Assembly: GCA_040235415.1 (NCBI GenBank) | Contig: JBECKR010000079.1 | Coordinates: 1 to 11,817 of the forward strand | Source: JBECKR01 sp040235415 | GTDB taxonomy: Bacteria; Acidobacteriota; Polarisedimenticolia; Polarisedimenticolales; Polarisedimenticolaceae | DNA: 11,817 bases | Reading direction: 5' to 3' | Part shown: positions 6,455-11,817 of the stretch, in pieces | Layout: every line of letters starts with the position of its first letter | Position numbering within the stretch: the first letter of the stretch is position 1 | Translations under genes and position numbers: made by a program | The notes under the pieces: model-generated | Told to the model about the DNA's origin: nothing | What the model saw: the letters and a program-made list of their open reading frames with translations, nothing else | Databases searched by the model: none

Positions 6455-7792
6455 TCAGGCCGCCCCGGGCGGCTTGTGCGCGATGAAACCGTGCAGGCCG
6501 GGAGGAAGCGGCCGGTCCCCGTACCGGCCGACCTCCTCGACCCCGAAGCCGACGGCTCGAAGCTCCGAAACGACGTCACCTGGCGGGATCAGCCGAAGCC
6601 GGTGCGTCTCCGAATCCCGCCGATACGATCCGCCCGCGCGACGGTAGGTCACGATGCGACGGGTGAGCCCACCGGCCTCCGCGGCCGTCTCCACCAGCAA
6701 CGCCCAGTCGTCGCCCTCGAAGAACGTCCGCGTCGGCCGGTCGGGCGCGCGGTCCGGGCCCGCGACGTCGAACAGGAACACGCCACCCGCGGCAAGCGCG
6801 GCGAACACGCGTCCGAACAACACCGAGCGGGCCGCCCGACCGTTGCGATCGTCGAAGCCGTAGTTGAGCACTTCGCCGATGGCGCAGGCGGCGATGCACC
6901 GCGGAAGATCCGTGTCGACGAACGAGCCGACGCGGAACGTCGCCTGGGGCACCCTCCGTCGCGCGATCTCGATGTGCGCTCGGGACAGGTCCAGTCCCAC
7001 GACCGCGTAGCCGCTCTCGGCGAAGACACCGGCCGCGATGCCGCCTCCGCACCCGATGTCGACGATCGTCCCCTCCTTCAAGCCCCGGCGACGGAGCTCT
7101 CCGAGCAGCGCGCGACCCCCGCCGGTCGCCAGGTGTCCGAATCCGATGTCGTGGACGTAGGCGAGATCCGGTCGGTAGGGACTCGCGGGGATCGTCTCTC
7201 TTCGCGCCGCGCCGCGTTCACGGCCGGTCGATCCGCTCGAGCCGGGAACGTTCCGTTCGTCCGCCGAACCGCCGCTCGGAAGACGAACCGCCAGAGCGTC
7301 CAGCGTCGCCCGTATCGCGGCACGGACGTCGGGAGACGCGACCATCGCCTCCTCCGTGGTGCACACCCCGAGCAACGGAATGGCGCAAGAAGCGCCGGCA
7401 ACGATGCAGGTCGCCATGGTTTCCAGCACCTCGCGGAGAGCCTCGTACGCGTGACCGGCACGCGGAGACGTGTTGACGAGCGCGATCGGCTTGCCGACCG
7501 TCCCTTCGAAACCGACCAGCCAATCGAGCGCGTTCTTCAGCGGACCCGAGATTCCGTGAGCGTACTCGGGACTCGCGATGAGCAGGGCATCGGCCTGACC
7601 GACGGCGACGCGGAACGCCTCGACGGCGGCAGGAAGGGCATCCTCCAAGTCCGGATTGAACAGCGGGAGGCCGCCGAGACCGGCGAACACGGTGACCTCC
7701 AGGCCGGGAGGAGCGACCCGCGCGGCGGCCCTACAGAGCGCCGAGTTGATGGAGGCCTCCCGGAGGCTTCCGGAAACGGCGAGGACCTTCAT
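6455..7792 (-). CDS. NADPH-dependent FMN reductase / SAM methyltransferase fusion
   Basis: This 445-residue protein starts MKVLAVSGSL with GAGGT 8 bases upstream. Residues 1-172 are a complete flavodoxin-fold FMN reductase (NQO/ChrR/YieF type): GSLREASINSAL (8-19) binds the FMN phosphate, and SPEYAHGISGPLKNALDWL (74-92) is the family signature. Residues 173-203 form a Gly/Ser/Arg-rich linker. Residues 204-445 are a class I methyltransferase opening SPYRPDLAYVHDIGFGHLA, with motif I VDIGCGGGIAAGVF (244-257), the acidic residue Asp268 in VVGLDLS, and VGSFVDTDLP (288-297). Both halves are normally separate proteins. The linker has mixed third-base use, so it may derive from a former intergenic gap. 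No start codon for a separate methyltransferase is visible; an ATC sits at residue 201. Substrates are unknown. Confidence 0.82.
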   Translation of the reverse strand: MKVLAVSGSLREASINSALCRAAARVAPPGLEVTVFAGLGGLPLFNPDLEDALPAAVEAFRVAVGQADALLIASPEYAHGISGPLKNALDWLVGFEGTVGKPIALVNTSPRAGHAYEALREVLETMATCIVAGASCAIPLLGVCTTEEAMVASPDVRAAIRATLDALAVRLPSGGSADERNVPGSSGSTGRERGAARRETIPASPYRPDLAYVHDIGFGHLATGGGRALLGELRRRGLKEGTIVDIGCGGGIAAGVFAESGYAVVGLDLSRAHIEIARRRVPQATFRVGSFVDTDLPRCIAACAIGEVLNYGFDDRNGRAARSVLFGRVFAALAAGGVFLFDVAGPDRAPDRPTRTFFEGDDWALLVETAAEAGGLTRRIVTYRRAGGSYRRDSETHRLRLIPPGDVVSELRAVGFGVEEVGRYGDRPLPPGLHGFIAHKPPGAA

Positions 7793-7889
7793 GATGCCCG
7801 ACCTCGAGCGCGGCCCTCGTTTCGGCTTCGCGGGCGCGCTCGACCTGCTTCCGGAACAGGCTCTTGAACTTCTTGGGGGTCGTCTACAT
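7731..7889 (-). other. ATG-TAG followed by coding-looking frame in the leader of the fusion gene
   Basis: On the minus strand ATG (7887-7889) is immediately followed by TAG. The same frame then continues as TTPKKFKSLFRKQVERARE and on to about residue 31 with almost all codons ending in G or C, before losing that bias exactly where the reductase gene starts. It closes at TAG 7731-7733 inside the reductase. GGGGAG stands 7 bases before the ATG. It could be a small gene inactivated by an amber change at codon 2, a minimal start-stop upstream ORF, or chance. Confidence 0.25.
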
Positions 7890-7963
7890 GGCACGGCTCC
7901 CCGGCGATTCGATCCGAACCGGCTGCCCGCGTCGTCGCGCACCGGGGTTTCGACGGCTCGTCG

Positions 7964-7993
7964 AGTATAACCGGGGCGGCGGAGCGCGGGGAA
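7964..7993 (-). promoter_or_regulatory. Possible promoter of the reductase-methyltransferase gene
   Basis: On the minus strand TATACT (7964-7969, 5 of 6 consensus) lies 18 bases after a weak TTCCCC (7988-7993). Transcription near 7957 would give a leader of about 165 bases to the ATG at 7792, containing the ATG-TAG element. The 229-base gap after the toxin gene parE otherwise holds nothing I can name. Confidence 0.4.
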
Positions 7994-8021
7994 CCGGGGG
8001 GCGGGAAGCAGGCGCACGAGA

Positions 8022-8339
8022 TCATCGCCCGCCGCGCCGGCGCTCCTCCGATCGCTTCGGCTCGGTCGGGATCCGCGCGCCGTGCCACACCGCGACCACC
8101 CAAACGACCTTCTCTTTCCGGCGATAGAACAACCGGTACGGCGCCACGAGCACTTCGCGGAACGGCAGGTCGGGAAACTCGGGAACGAGTCGACCGGAGT
8201 CCGGAAACCGGATCCACCGTCGGAGCACCCGTTCCGCGTGATCGCGGAACCTGACGGCGGCAGCGGGATCGTCCCGTCGGATGTACGCGACCGCGCCGAG
8301 GAACTGCAACCGAGCCGACGGCGTGAAGCGCAGCTTCAC
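8022..8339 (-). CDS. RelE/ParE-superfamily toxin
   Basis: The 105-residue protein starts at a GTG that overlaps the antitoxin stop as GTGA. It has the small RelE/ParE fold: KLRFTPSARLQFLGAVAYIRR, two helices with AAAVRFRDHAERVLRRWIRFP, then FREVLVAPYRLFYRRKEKVVWVVAVWHGAR. The REVLVAPYRLFYR and VVAVWHG blocks are typical of the plasmid-stabilisation ParE branch, whose best-known members poison DNA gyrase; others cleave mRNA on the ribosome. Which applies here cannot be told. The last 15 residues are a basic extension (PKRSEERRRGGR). Coupling to the upstream Phd-type gene indicates a type II toxin-antitoxin pair. Confidence 0.88.
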   Translation of the reverse strand: MKLRFTPSARLQFLGAVAYIRRDDPAAAVRFRDHAERVLRRWIRFPDSGRLVPEFPDLPFREVLVAPYRLFYRRKEKVVWVVAVWHGARIPTEPKRSEERRRGGR

Positions 8340-8695
8340 CGAGAGTCCGGATCGAGCAGGGCGTCGGCCTCCGCCAAGACGGCGTCGAGATCGAACCCTT
8401 CTCCGGCCGCGATCTCATGCTCGCCCCGCGCGAGGAGGCGGAGGAGCTCGCGCTCGTGCTCGCCCCGTTCGTACTCGTCCATGCTGAGCAGGACGGCTGC
8501 CGCCCGGCCCCGCTGCGTGATCACGACCGGCTGCCTCGACGCCCGAACCCGCTCGAGGGCCGCCGCCGCGTCTTGCCGGAGGTCGGTGACGGGGATGATG
8601 TCGGGGATCTTGGGCGTGTTCCTGGTCTCCGAAAGTACGTCCAAAGGTACATCCAGACGCACCGCCGGACAACCCCGCGGCCCCGTCACCGTCAT
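8336..8695 (-). CDS. Phd/YefM-type antitoxin
   Basis: The recognisable antitoxin is IIPVTDLRQDAAAALERVRA followed by QPVVITQRGRAAAVLLSMDEYE, the Phd/YefM fold that binds operator DNA, and then a charged toxin-binding tail to DPDSR. It neutralises the adjacent ParE-like toxin by inference from the GTGA overlap. The start is uncertain. The ATG at 8695 overlaps the upstream gene's stop as ATGA and gives 119 residues, but homologues begin close to IIPVTDLR (residue 33). Codons 8-22 lack the usual third-base bias, and the ATG has no ribosome site. A TTG at 8644 (102 residues) or a GTG at 8662 are alternatives. If a later start is correct, the stretch 8628-8695 is largely control region. Confidence 0.85.
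   Translation of the reverse strand: MTVTGPRGCPAVRLDVPLDVLSETRNTPKIPDIIPVTDLRQDAAAALERVRASRQPVVITQRGRAAAVLLSMDEYERGEHERELLRLLARGEHEIAAGEGFDLDAVLAEADALLDPDSR
8628..8663 (-). repeat. Three 12-base tandem units ahead of the Phd core
   Basis: On the plus strand the units are TCCGAAAGTACG, TCCAAAGGTACA and TCCAGACGCACC (8628-8639, 8640-8651, 8652-8663). The first two differ at three positions and the third is more diverged. The stretch is AT-rich for this genome. Read in the antitoxin frame it encodes VRLD-VPLD-VLSE. It may be antitoxin operator sites or just a coding duplication. Confidence 0.4.
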
Positions 8696-9048
8696 CCGTG
8701 CCGCCGCGTCGTGGCCGTGCCGATCGCGACGTAGCGGCACTTCCGGAAATCCAGCGCGTCGTCCTCGAGGAGGGAATCGTCCGTGACGTAGGCGATCCCC
8801 ACCACCATTCCCTGCATGTCGTCCGTGATCGTGGTGCCCTCGTATCGCGAGCAGACGATCACGTGGGTGACCTGACGTCGTGTCGCGGACCGCTCCTCCC
8901 ACAGGAGGGGGCTCTCGAGCCGCGCGAGCCAGTAGTCGGGTCGATCCTCGCCGGGGATCCTCCGCAGCAGGGTCGCGGCGAACGGGGTCTGGCCGGGGAG
9001 ATCCCTCGGCGCGTAGTCGACGTCGTGGATCTCGAACACGGTCGCCAC
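8692..9048 (-). CDS. Unrecognised 118-residue protein coupled to phd-parE
   Basis: It starts at a GTG with AGGGGGAG 6 bases upstream. The product begins MATVFEIHDVDYAPRDLP and is acidic, soluble and without signal peptide or membrane segment. It has a mixed alpha/beta look: strands THVIVCSRYEG (61-71) and MVVGIAYVTDDSLLEDD (81-97), then a conserved-looking FRKCRYVAIGTA near the end. I do not recognise a family. Its TGA overlaps the first possible ATG of the antitoxin gene as ATGA, which would make a three-gene overlapping set. It lies 37 bases after the membrane-protein gene. A third component of the toxin-antitoxin cassette or an unrelated operon member are both possible. Confidence 0.75.
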   Translation of the reverse strand: MATVFEIHDVDYAPRDLPGQTPFAATLLRRIPGEDRPDYWLARLESPLLWEERSATRRQVTHVIVCSRYEGTTITDDMQGMVVGIAYVTDDSLLEDDALDFRKCRYVAIGTATTRRHG

Positions 9049-9085
9049 GGCGTCTCCCCCTCGGTCGGCAGCCCCTTCCCACCGC

Positions 9086-9472
9086 TCAGGCCCGCAGCGC
9101 TCTTCTCCCGGCGAGAAGGCAAGCCAGAATCAGGGCGGCCGCGATCCCGTTCGCGAGGGTACCTCCGATCCCGGGGCGCCCGTAGAGGACGTAACCGTTG
9201 ATCGCACCGTCGATCACGAACGCGACGGTGCTTGCCATCCCGACGAGCCAGAGCCGGCGGTTCCGGCGAAGCACGCCCACCGCCGCGACGATCAGCACGA
9301 GCCCGAGCAGGGACAGCGCCACGCCGACCCCTGCGACGCCCGAGGCGGAGGCTCGGATGTTCGGATCCGTCGCCGCGCCCCGCAGGAGCAGCACGAGACC
9401 GCCGGCCCCCCGGGCGAGCCCGAGCAGCACCATGAGGACGCCCCCCACGATCAGATAGCGGCGTTTCGCCAA
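9086..9472 (-). CDS. Small four-helix membrane protein
   Basis: From the TTG at 9472 this encodes 128 residues opening AKRRYLIVGG after the start. There are four hydrophobic segments, at about 6-30, 44-68, 74-97 and 102-121, with short Arg-rich loops and no catalytic motif, so it is an integral membrane protein of unknown role. I chose TTG because GGAAGG lies 10 bases upstream and the sequence before it loses third-base bias. A GTG at 9559 would add 29 Arg/Pro/Gly-rich residues; its GGGGAGG is only about 3 bases away. The gene follows the DUF1801 gene and precedes the 118-residue gene, probably in one operon. Confidence 0.72.
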   Translation of the reverse strand: MAKRRYLIVGGVLMVLLGLARGAGGLVLLLRGAATDPNIRASASGVAGVGVALSLLGLVLIVAAVGVLRRNRRLWLVGMASTVAFVIDGAINGYVLYGRPGIGGTLANGIAAALILACLLAGRRALRA

Positions 9473-9512
9473 GGTTTGGGAACCTTCCGCTCGGCCGCTC
9501 CCGAAGCCGCGG

Positions 9513-9554
9513 TCACGAGCCGCGGGCGGCCTCCTCGGCGTCCGGTTCGGACAT
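9513..9554 (-). other. 13-codon ORF with ideal ribosome site
   Basis: ATG at 9552-9554 is preceded by GGGGAGG at a spacing of 8 bases and encodes MSEPDAEEAARGS before TGA. Twelve of thirteen codons end in G or C. It lies upstream of the membrane-protein gene in another frame. It may be a leader peptide, or the original N terminus of that gene separated by a frameshift. Confidence 0.25.
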
Positions 9555-9625
9555 GACACGTACCTCCCCTTCCCGGACCGGGCCGGCGCCCGACCCGTCC
9601 GGTTCCGGTCGCGAACGCCGAGCGT

Positions 9626-10015
9626 TCACTTCAGCCGCTCCAACCGGCCCTTCCGGCGGGTCAGGTTCTTGTAGTCCCACTGGACGTCTCGCGCCTCGTC
9701 GAGCCACCGCCCGAGCTTGTCCGTCTCGACCTGGTCGACCGCGGTGTAGCGAGCCTCGGCGGCTTTGAACTTCCCTTCCCTCTTCAGTCCCTCCTCCTCG
9801 AAGGACTGGCCGCTCCAGAACAGCAGGCGGACGCAGTCCTTGAGCTTGCCGTATCCGACGACGGGGTTCCCGTCGAGGAACCAGACGGGATGGGCGTGCC
9901 AGATCTTGTTCTCGGCCTCGGGCAGCTTGCGATCGATCTGCTCCGCGAGAAGCCGGCAGATCGCTCGATCGGTCGGCGCCAGCGCCGCGTTGTAGCGTTC
10001 GGTGTCGGGGTGCAT
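9626..10015 (-). CDS. DUF1801 (YdhG/YdeI-like) protein
   Basis: The 129-residue protein begins MHPDTERYNAALAPTDRAIC and has GGAGGAG 6 bases before the ATG. The DUF1801 core is clear: LPEAENKIWHAHPVWFLDG (31-49), VVGYGKLKDCVRLLFWSG (52-69), SFEEEGLKREGKFKAAEARY (71-90), and a C-terminal helix with a Lys/Arg-rich end. Members are small cytoplasmic proteins with a compact alpha/beta fold; some B. subtilis relatives act in iron handling, but most are uncharacterised, so no activity is assigned. It starts 24 bases after the hydrolase gene stop and is likely co-transcribed with it. Confidence 0.85.
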   Translation of the reverse strand: MHPDTERYNAALAPTDRAICRLLAEQIDRKLPEAENKIWHAHPVWFLDGNPVVGYGKLKDCVRLLFWSGQSFEEEGLKREGKFKAAEARYTAVDQVETDKLGRWLDEARDVQWDYKNLTRRKGRLERLK

Positions 10016-10039
10016 CGCGATCTCCTCCGCCGGATCGAG

Positions 10040-11029
10040 CTACCGCCGCTCCGGGTCCGGGCCGACCGCTCCGTCCTCGGGCAGCGCGCCGTCGAGCAAG
10101 GACCGGATCGCCGACGCGACGCGCGGCCACGGCGTCGCGTGCGGGCTGGCGATCTCGAAGTGTCCCACGCCCGGAACGACGATCAGCCGGACACGATCGC
10201 CCGATCGCGCGGCGGCCTCGACGTACGCCTCCATGAGGGGATGCGGCACGAACTCCTCGTGCTCGCCGATCAGCAGCACCTGCGGAATCCCGAGCGGAAG
10301 GAGACGCATGGGCGACGCTTGCGCGTAGCGCTCGGGCACCGACGCGGGCGAGCCGCCGAGAAGGCCGGTGATCACGGCATCGCGGCACAGCCCCTCGTAG
10401 CCGGCGATGTTCGCGGTCATGTCGACCGGCCCGGCGAGATCGAGGACACCGCGAACCGGAAGCGGGTCCGCGACGTGCACGTCGCTGCCGGGCGGCACGC
10501 GAGCGCGCCCCGCCGCCCACATCGCGAGGTGGCCGCCGGCCGAGTGTCCCACGATTACGACGCGTTCGAGGTCGAGCGCATGGCGGGGCGCGAGCGCGCG
10601 GAGGTGATCCACCGCGCGTCCGACGTCGAGGTACGTTCCGGGCCAGCCCCCGCCGTCCTCCCCGAGCCGGCGGTACTCGACGTTCCAGGTCGCGATCCCG
10701 ATCTCCTCGAGCGCGTCGGCCATCGCCGAAAGGTCCCGGAGCGTCGCGTAGGCCGCCTTGAAGCAGCCTCCGTGGACGAGAACGGCGACGGGGTGCGGCC
10801 CCGGGCCGTCCGGTAGGCGCAGCTCGCCGTACCGGCTCGGACCGGTGTCGTACGCCGACCGCTCGTCCGGCGGCTCGCTGGGGAGCGCCTCGAGCTCGCC
10901 CGGTGTCATCAGGGCGACGGCGCCGGCCGTTTCTTCACCCGGGTCGGGGGATCGCCCGGCGCAGCCGGCGGCGGTGGACAGCGCCACGAGCGCCACGGCG
11001 ATCGACGACGACGGGTGGAAGGAACTCAT
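10040..11029 (-). CDS. Alpha/beta-hydrolase (esterase-like), probable lipoprotein
   Basis: The 329-residue protein starts MSSFHPSSS with GGAGG 6 bases upstream of the ATG. Residues 1-22 are a hydrophobic signal ending AAGC, with Cys23 a likely lipidation site, though Ala at -3 is a weaker lipobox. The hydrolase domain has HGG (86-88) for the oxyanion hole, GHSAGG (161-166) with nucleophile Ser163, GEHEEFVP (255-262) where Glu258 takes the place of the usual Asp, and VGH with His290. This pattern matches small esterases and kynurenine-formamidase or dienelactone-hydrolase relatives. The substrate is unknown. An in-frame ATG at 11101 would add 24 residues ahead of the signal and is unlikely. 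It appears to be the first gene of the operon running to parE. Confidence 0.87.
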   Translation of the reverse strand: MSSFHPSSSIAVALVALSTAAGCAGRSPDPGEETAGAVALMTPGELEALPSEPPDERSAYDTGPSRYGELRLPDGPGPHPVAVLVHGGCFKAAYATLRDLSAMADALEEIGIATWNVEYRRLGEDGGGWPGTYLDVGRAVDHLRALAPRHALDLERVVIVGHSAGGHLAMWAAGRARVPPGSDVHVADPLPVRGVLDLAGPVDMTANIAGYEGLCRDAVITGLLGGSPASVPERYAQASPMRLLPLGIPQVLLIGEHEEFVPHPLMEAYVEAAARSGDRVRLIVVPGVGHFEIASPHATPWPRVASAIRSLLDGALPEDGAVGPDPERR

Positions 11030-11071
11030 GGGATCCTCCGCAGGGTCGGCGACGGGCAACGGAGTGGGCGG

Positions 11072-11101
11072 AGTGTACGGGACGCGGCGGGCGCGAGGCA
11101 A
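11072..11101 (-). promoter_or_regulatory. Possible promoter of the hydrolase operon
   Basis: On the minus strand TTGCCT (11096-11101) is followed after 18 bases by TACACT (11072-11077). Transcription near 11065 would give a leader of about 36 bases to the ATG at 11029. Confidence 0.4.
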
Positions 11102-11309
11102 GATGCCGGATACCGTCGACGGTCAGGGCTCGTCTGGACAGAGGCTCGTCCTCCGACGACGTCCTTCCGTCGCCTGCCGATTCCGCCCCTCGTTCAAGCG
11201 GCTCTTCCGTGTCCCGTTCTTCCCGTTCCGCGCAGGGCTTTCTCACATCCGGGTGGAGCGGGAAACGGGGAGGACGTCAATCCGCTGGAGAATGGAGGAG
11301 GAGGTGCGC
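11102..11309. other. Intergenic stretch, nothing recognised
   Basis: Part of the 424-base gap between the divergent hydrolase and lipoprotein genes. Open frames pass through on both strands but show no consistent third-base bias. I see no RNA gene or convincing hairpin. GGAAACGGGGAGGACG at 11261-11276 is only purine-rich. Confidence 0.4.
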
Positions 11310-11396
11310 ATGGCAGACCCGCAGGTCACCCACCGCCCCACGTCGCGTCGCTCGTCCCCGTCGGGAGGCGGGAGGGGCCGCCCGTCGTGTCTATAA
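11310..11396 (+). CDS. Possible 28-residue ORF with strong ribosome site
   Basis: GGAGGAGGAGGT ends 5 bases before this ATG, one of the best ribosome sites in the window. The frame encodes MADPQVTHRPTSRRSSPSGG and then an Arg/Gly-rich end, closing at a TAA that lies within the TATAAT box of the next gene. The composition is low-complexity and I recognise nothing. It may be a tiny protein, a leader peptide, or chance. Confidence 0.3.
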   Translation: MADPQVTHRPTSRRSSPSGGGRGRPSCL

Positions 11397-11397
11397 T
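11392..11397 (+). promoter_or_regulatory. Perfect -10 box of the lipoprotein gene
   Basis: TATAAT in a very GC-rich setting, 56 bases before the ATG at 11454. Transcription would start near 11404. No TTGACA-like -35 is visible 16-18 bases upstream (that stretch is G-rich). A TG lies two bases before the hexamer, one off from a proper extended -10, so an activator may be needed. Confidence 0.6.
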
Positions 11398-11405
11398 CCG
11401 CTGTT

Positions 11406-11430
11406 CCCCGCGGGCTTCCGCGTCGCGGGG
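11406..11430 (+). promoter_or_regulatory. Stem-loop in the lipoprotein mRNA leader
   Basis: CCCCGCG (11406-11412) and CGCGGGG (11424-11430) pair perfectly with an 11-base loop and are followed by TCTTTC. It would form at the very start of the message, before AAGGAGG (11441-11447). It may stabilise the 5' end, or act as a weak attenuator; the T-run is too short for a strong terminator. Confidence 0.4.
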
Positions 11431-11453
11431 TCTTTCGGCCAAGGAGGCGCACG

Positions 11454-11817
11454 ATGAGGGAGAAGCGTCGACTCGTCAGCGAGGTGCTTTCCGGATGTCT
11501 GCTCGGCCTGTGCTGTGTCGCCGGGCTCGCTGCCTGCACCTCCGGATCCGGCGGGGGCGCGTCGGGCACGGACACGAAGCCGGCCACGAGCGGGATGGTC
11601 GCGATCGAGAAGGTCAAGGCGTGCGCAGGCTTCACCCCGGAGACGGCGGCGGGCTTCCTGGGCGTCCCCGCGGCGACGGTCGTGGACCAGAGCAGCGACA
11701 TCTACGACAAGCTCCGGAGCTGCAGCTTCGAGGACCAAGACGGGGCGTACCTCACCTTCTCGCTGCGGTACGACGACAGCGTGGAGGAGGCGGCACGGGA
11801 GATGGCGGTCTTCCGGG
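11454..11817 (+). CDS. Lipoprotein of unknown function, 5' part
   Basis: The gene starts at ATG 6 bases after AAGGAGG and runs open to the right edge, giving 121 residues. The N terminus MREKRRLVSEVLSGCLLG leads into a hydrophobic core and a perfect lipobox LAAC with Cys28, so it should be a lipid-anchored envelope protein. A flexible Gly/Ser/Thr linker (29-47) follows. The mature domain holds ACAGFTPETAAGFLGVPAA and SCSFEDQDGAYLTFSLRYDD; Cys57 and Cys90 could form a disulphide. The pattern resembles small sensor- or scaffold-like lipoproteins of the DUF3558 kind, but I would not assign it. It has its own promoter, divergent from the hydrolase operon. Confidence 0.85.
   Translation, partial: MREKRRLVSEVLSGCLLGLCCVAGLAACTSGSGGGASGTDTKPATSGMVAIEKVKACAGFTPETAAGFLGVPAATVVDQSSDIYDKLRSCSFEDQDGAYLTFSLRYDDSVEEAAREMAVFR

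Noticed and set aside
6352..6579. Antitoxin extended upstream to 6579
   Set aside because: The added sequence crosses the operator repeats and the end of the fusion gene and resembles no protein. The GTG at 6351 has a good ribosome site.
5474..7867. Long plus-strand open frame opposite vapBC and the fusion gene
   Set aside because: It is antisense to well-recognised genes, is Arg-rich throughout, and has no ribosome site or motif.
1..11817. CRISPR array, insertion sequence, tRNA or attachment site
   Set aside because: No regularly spaced repeats, transposase motifs, terminal inverted repeats or cloverleaf patterns were found on either strand.

Overview
The DNA is very GC-rich (roughly 70% by eye) and its genes show strong G/C bias at third codon positions. 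Genes are packed tightly, with frequent 4-base start/stop overlaps. Shine-Dalgarno sites are common and GTG starts are frequent. This fits a high-GC bacterial chromosome. The two housekeeping genes (infC, queF), a secreted CsgG-type protein and Lpp-type signal sequences suggest a didermal lineage of the Acidobacteriota/Myxococcota sort, but I cannot assign a phylum. I see no rRNA, tRNA, insertion sequence or CRISPR array.

Left part (1-5500). A C-terminal fragment of an unrecognised protein (3-986, +) runs tail to tail into a minus-strand block. That block contains a secreted CsgG-family protein, translation initiation factor IF-3 with an AUC start codon and its own promoter, and the queuosine enzyme QueF. 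Divergent from queF is an EntS-like MFS exporter (3046-4320, +). Its stop overlaps that of a VOC/glyoxalase I-like protein on the opposite strand at a CTAG tetranucleotide. Next, on the minus strand, is an unusual signalling protein: a receiver domain lacking its phosphoacceptor Asp, joined to a histidine-phosphotransfer (DHp) segment with no ATPase domain.

Middle part (5500-9050, all minus strand). A VapBC-type toxin-antitoxin pair has a 4-base overlap and a promoter region carrying inverted and direct repeats. Upstream of it lies a 445-residue fusion of an NADPH-dependent FMN reductase to a class I SAM methyltransferase. Its leader carries an ATG-TAG followed by a coding-looking frame. Then comes a Phd/ParE pair whose antitoxin frame also overlaps an unrecognised 118-residue gene. 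Two toxin-antitoxin modules therefore flank the fusion gene.

Right part (9050-11817). A probable operon on the minus strand runs from a lipoprotein-type alpha/beta hydrolase (start 11029) through a DUF1801 protein and a small four-helix membrane protein into the 118-residue gene and phd-parE. The gap 11030-11453 holds a likely promoter for the hydrolase, a 28-codon ORF with a strong ribosome site, and a perfect TATAAT box. The TATAAT box leads into a plus-strand lipoprotein gene that runs off the right edge.

Most of the window is ordinary chromosomal content with small accessory cassettes. The most unusual items are the reductase-methyltransferase fusion, the degenerate receiver-DHp protein, the AUC-started infC away from rpmI-rplT, and the three overlapping genes around phd-parE.
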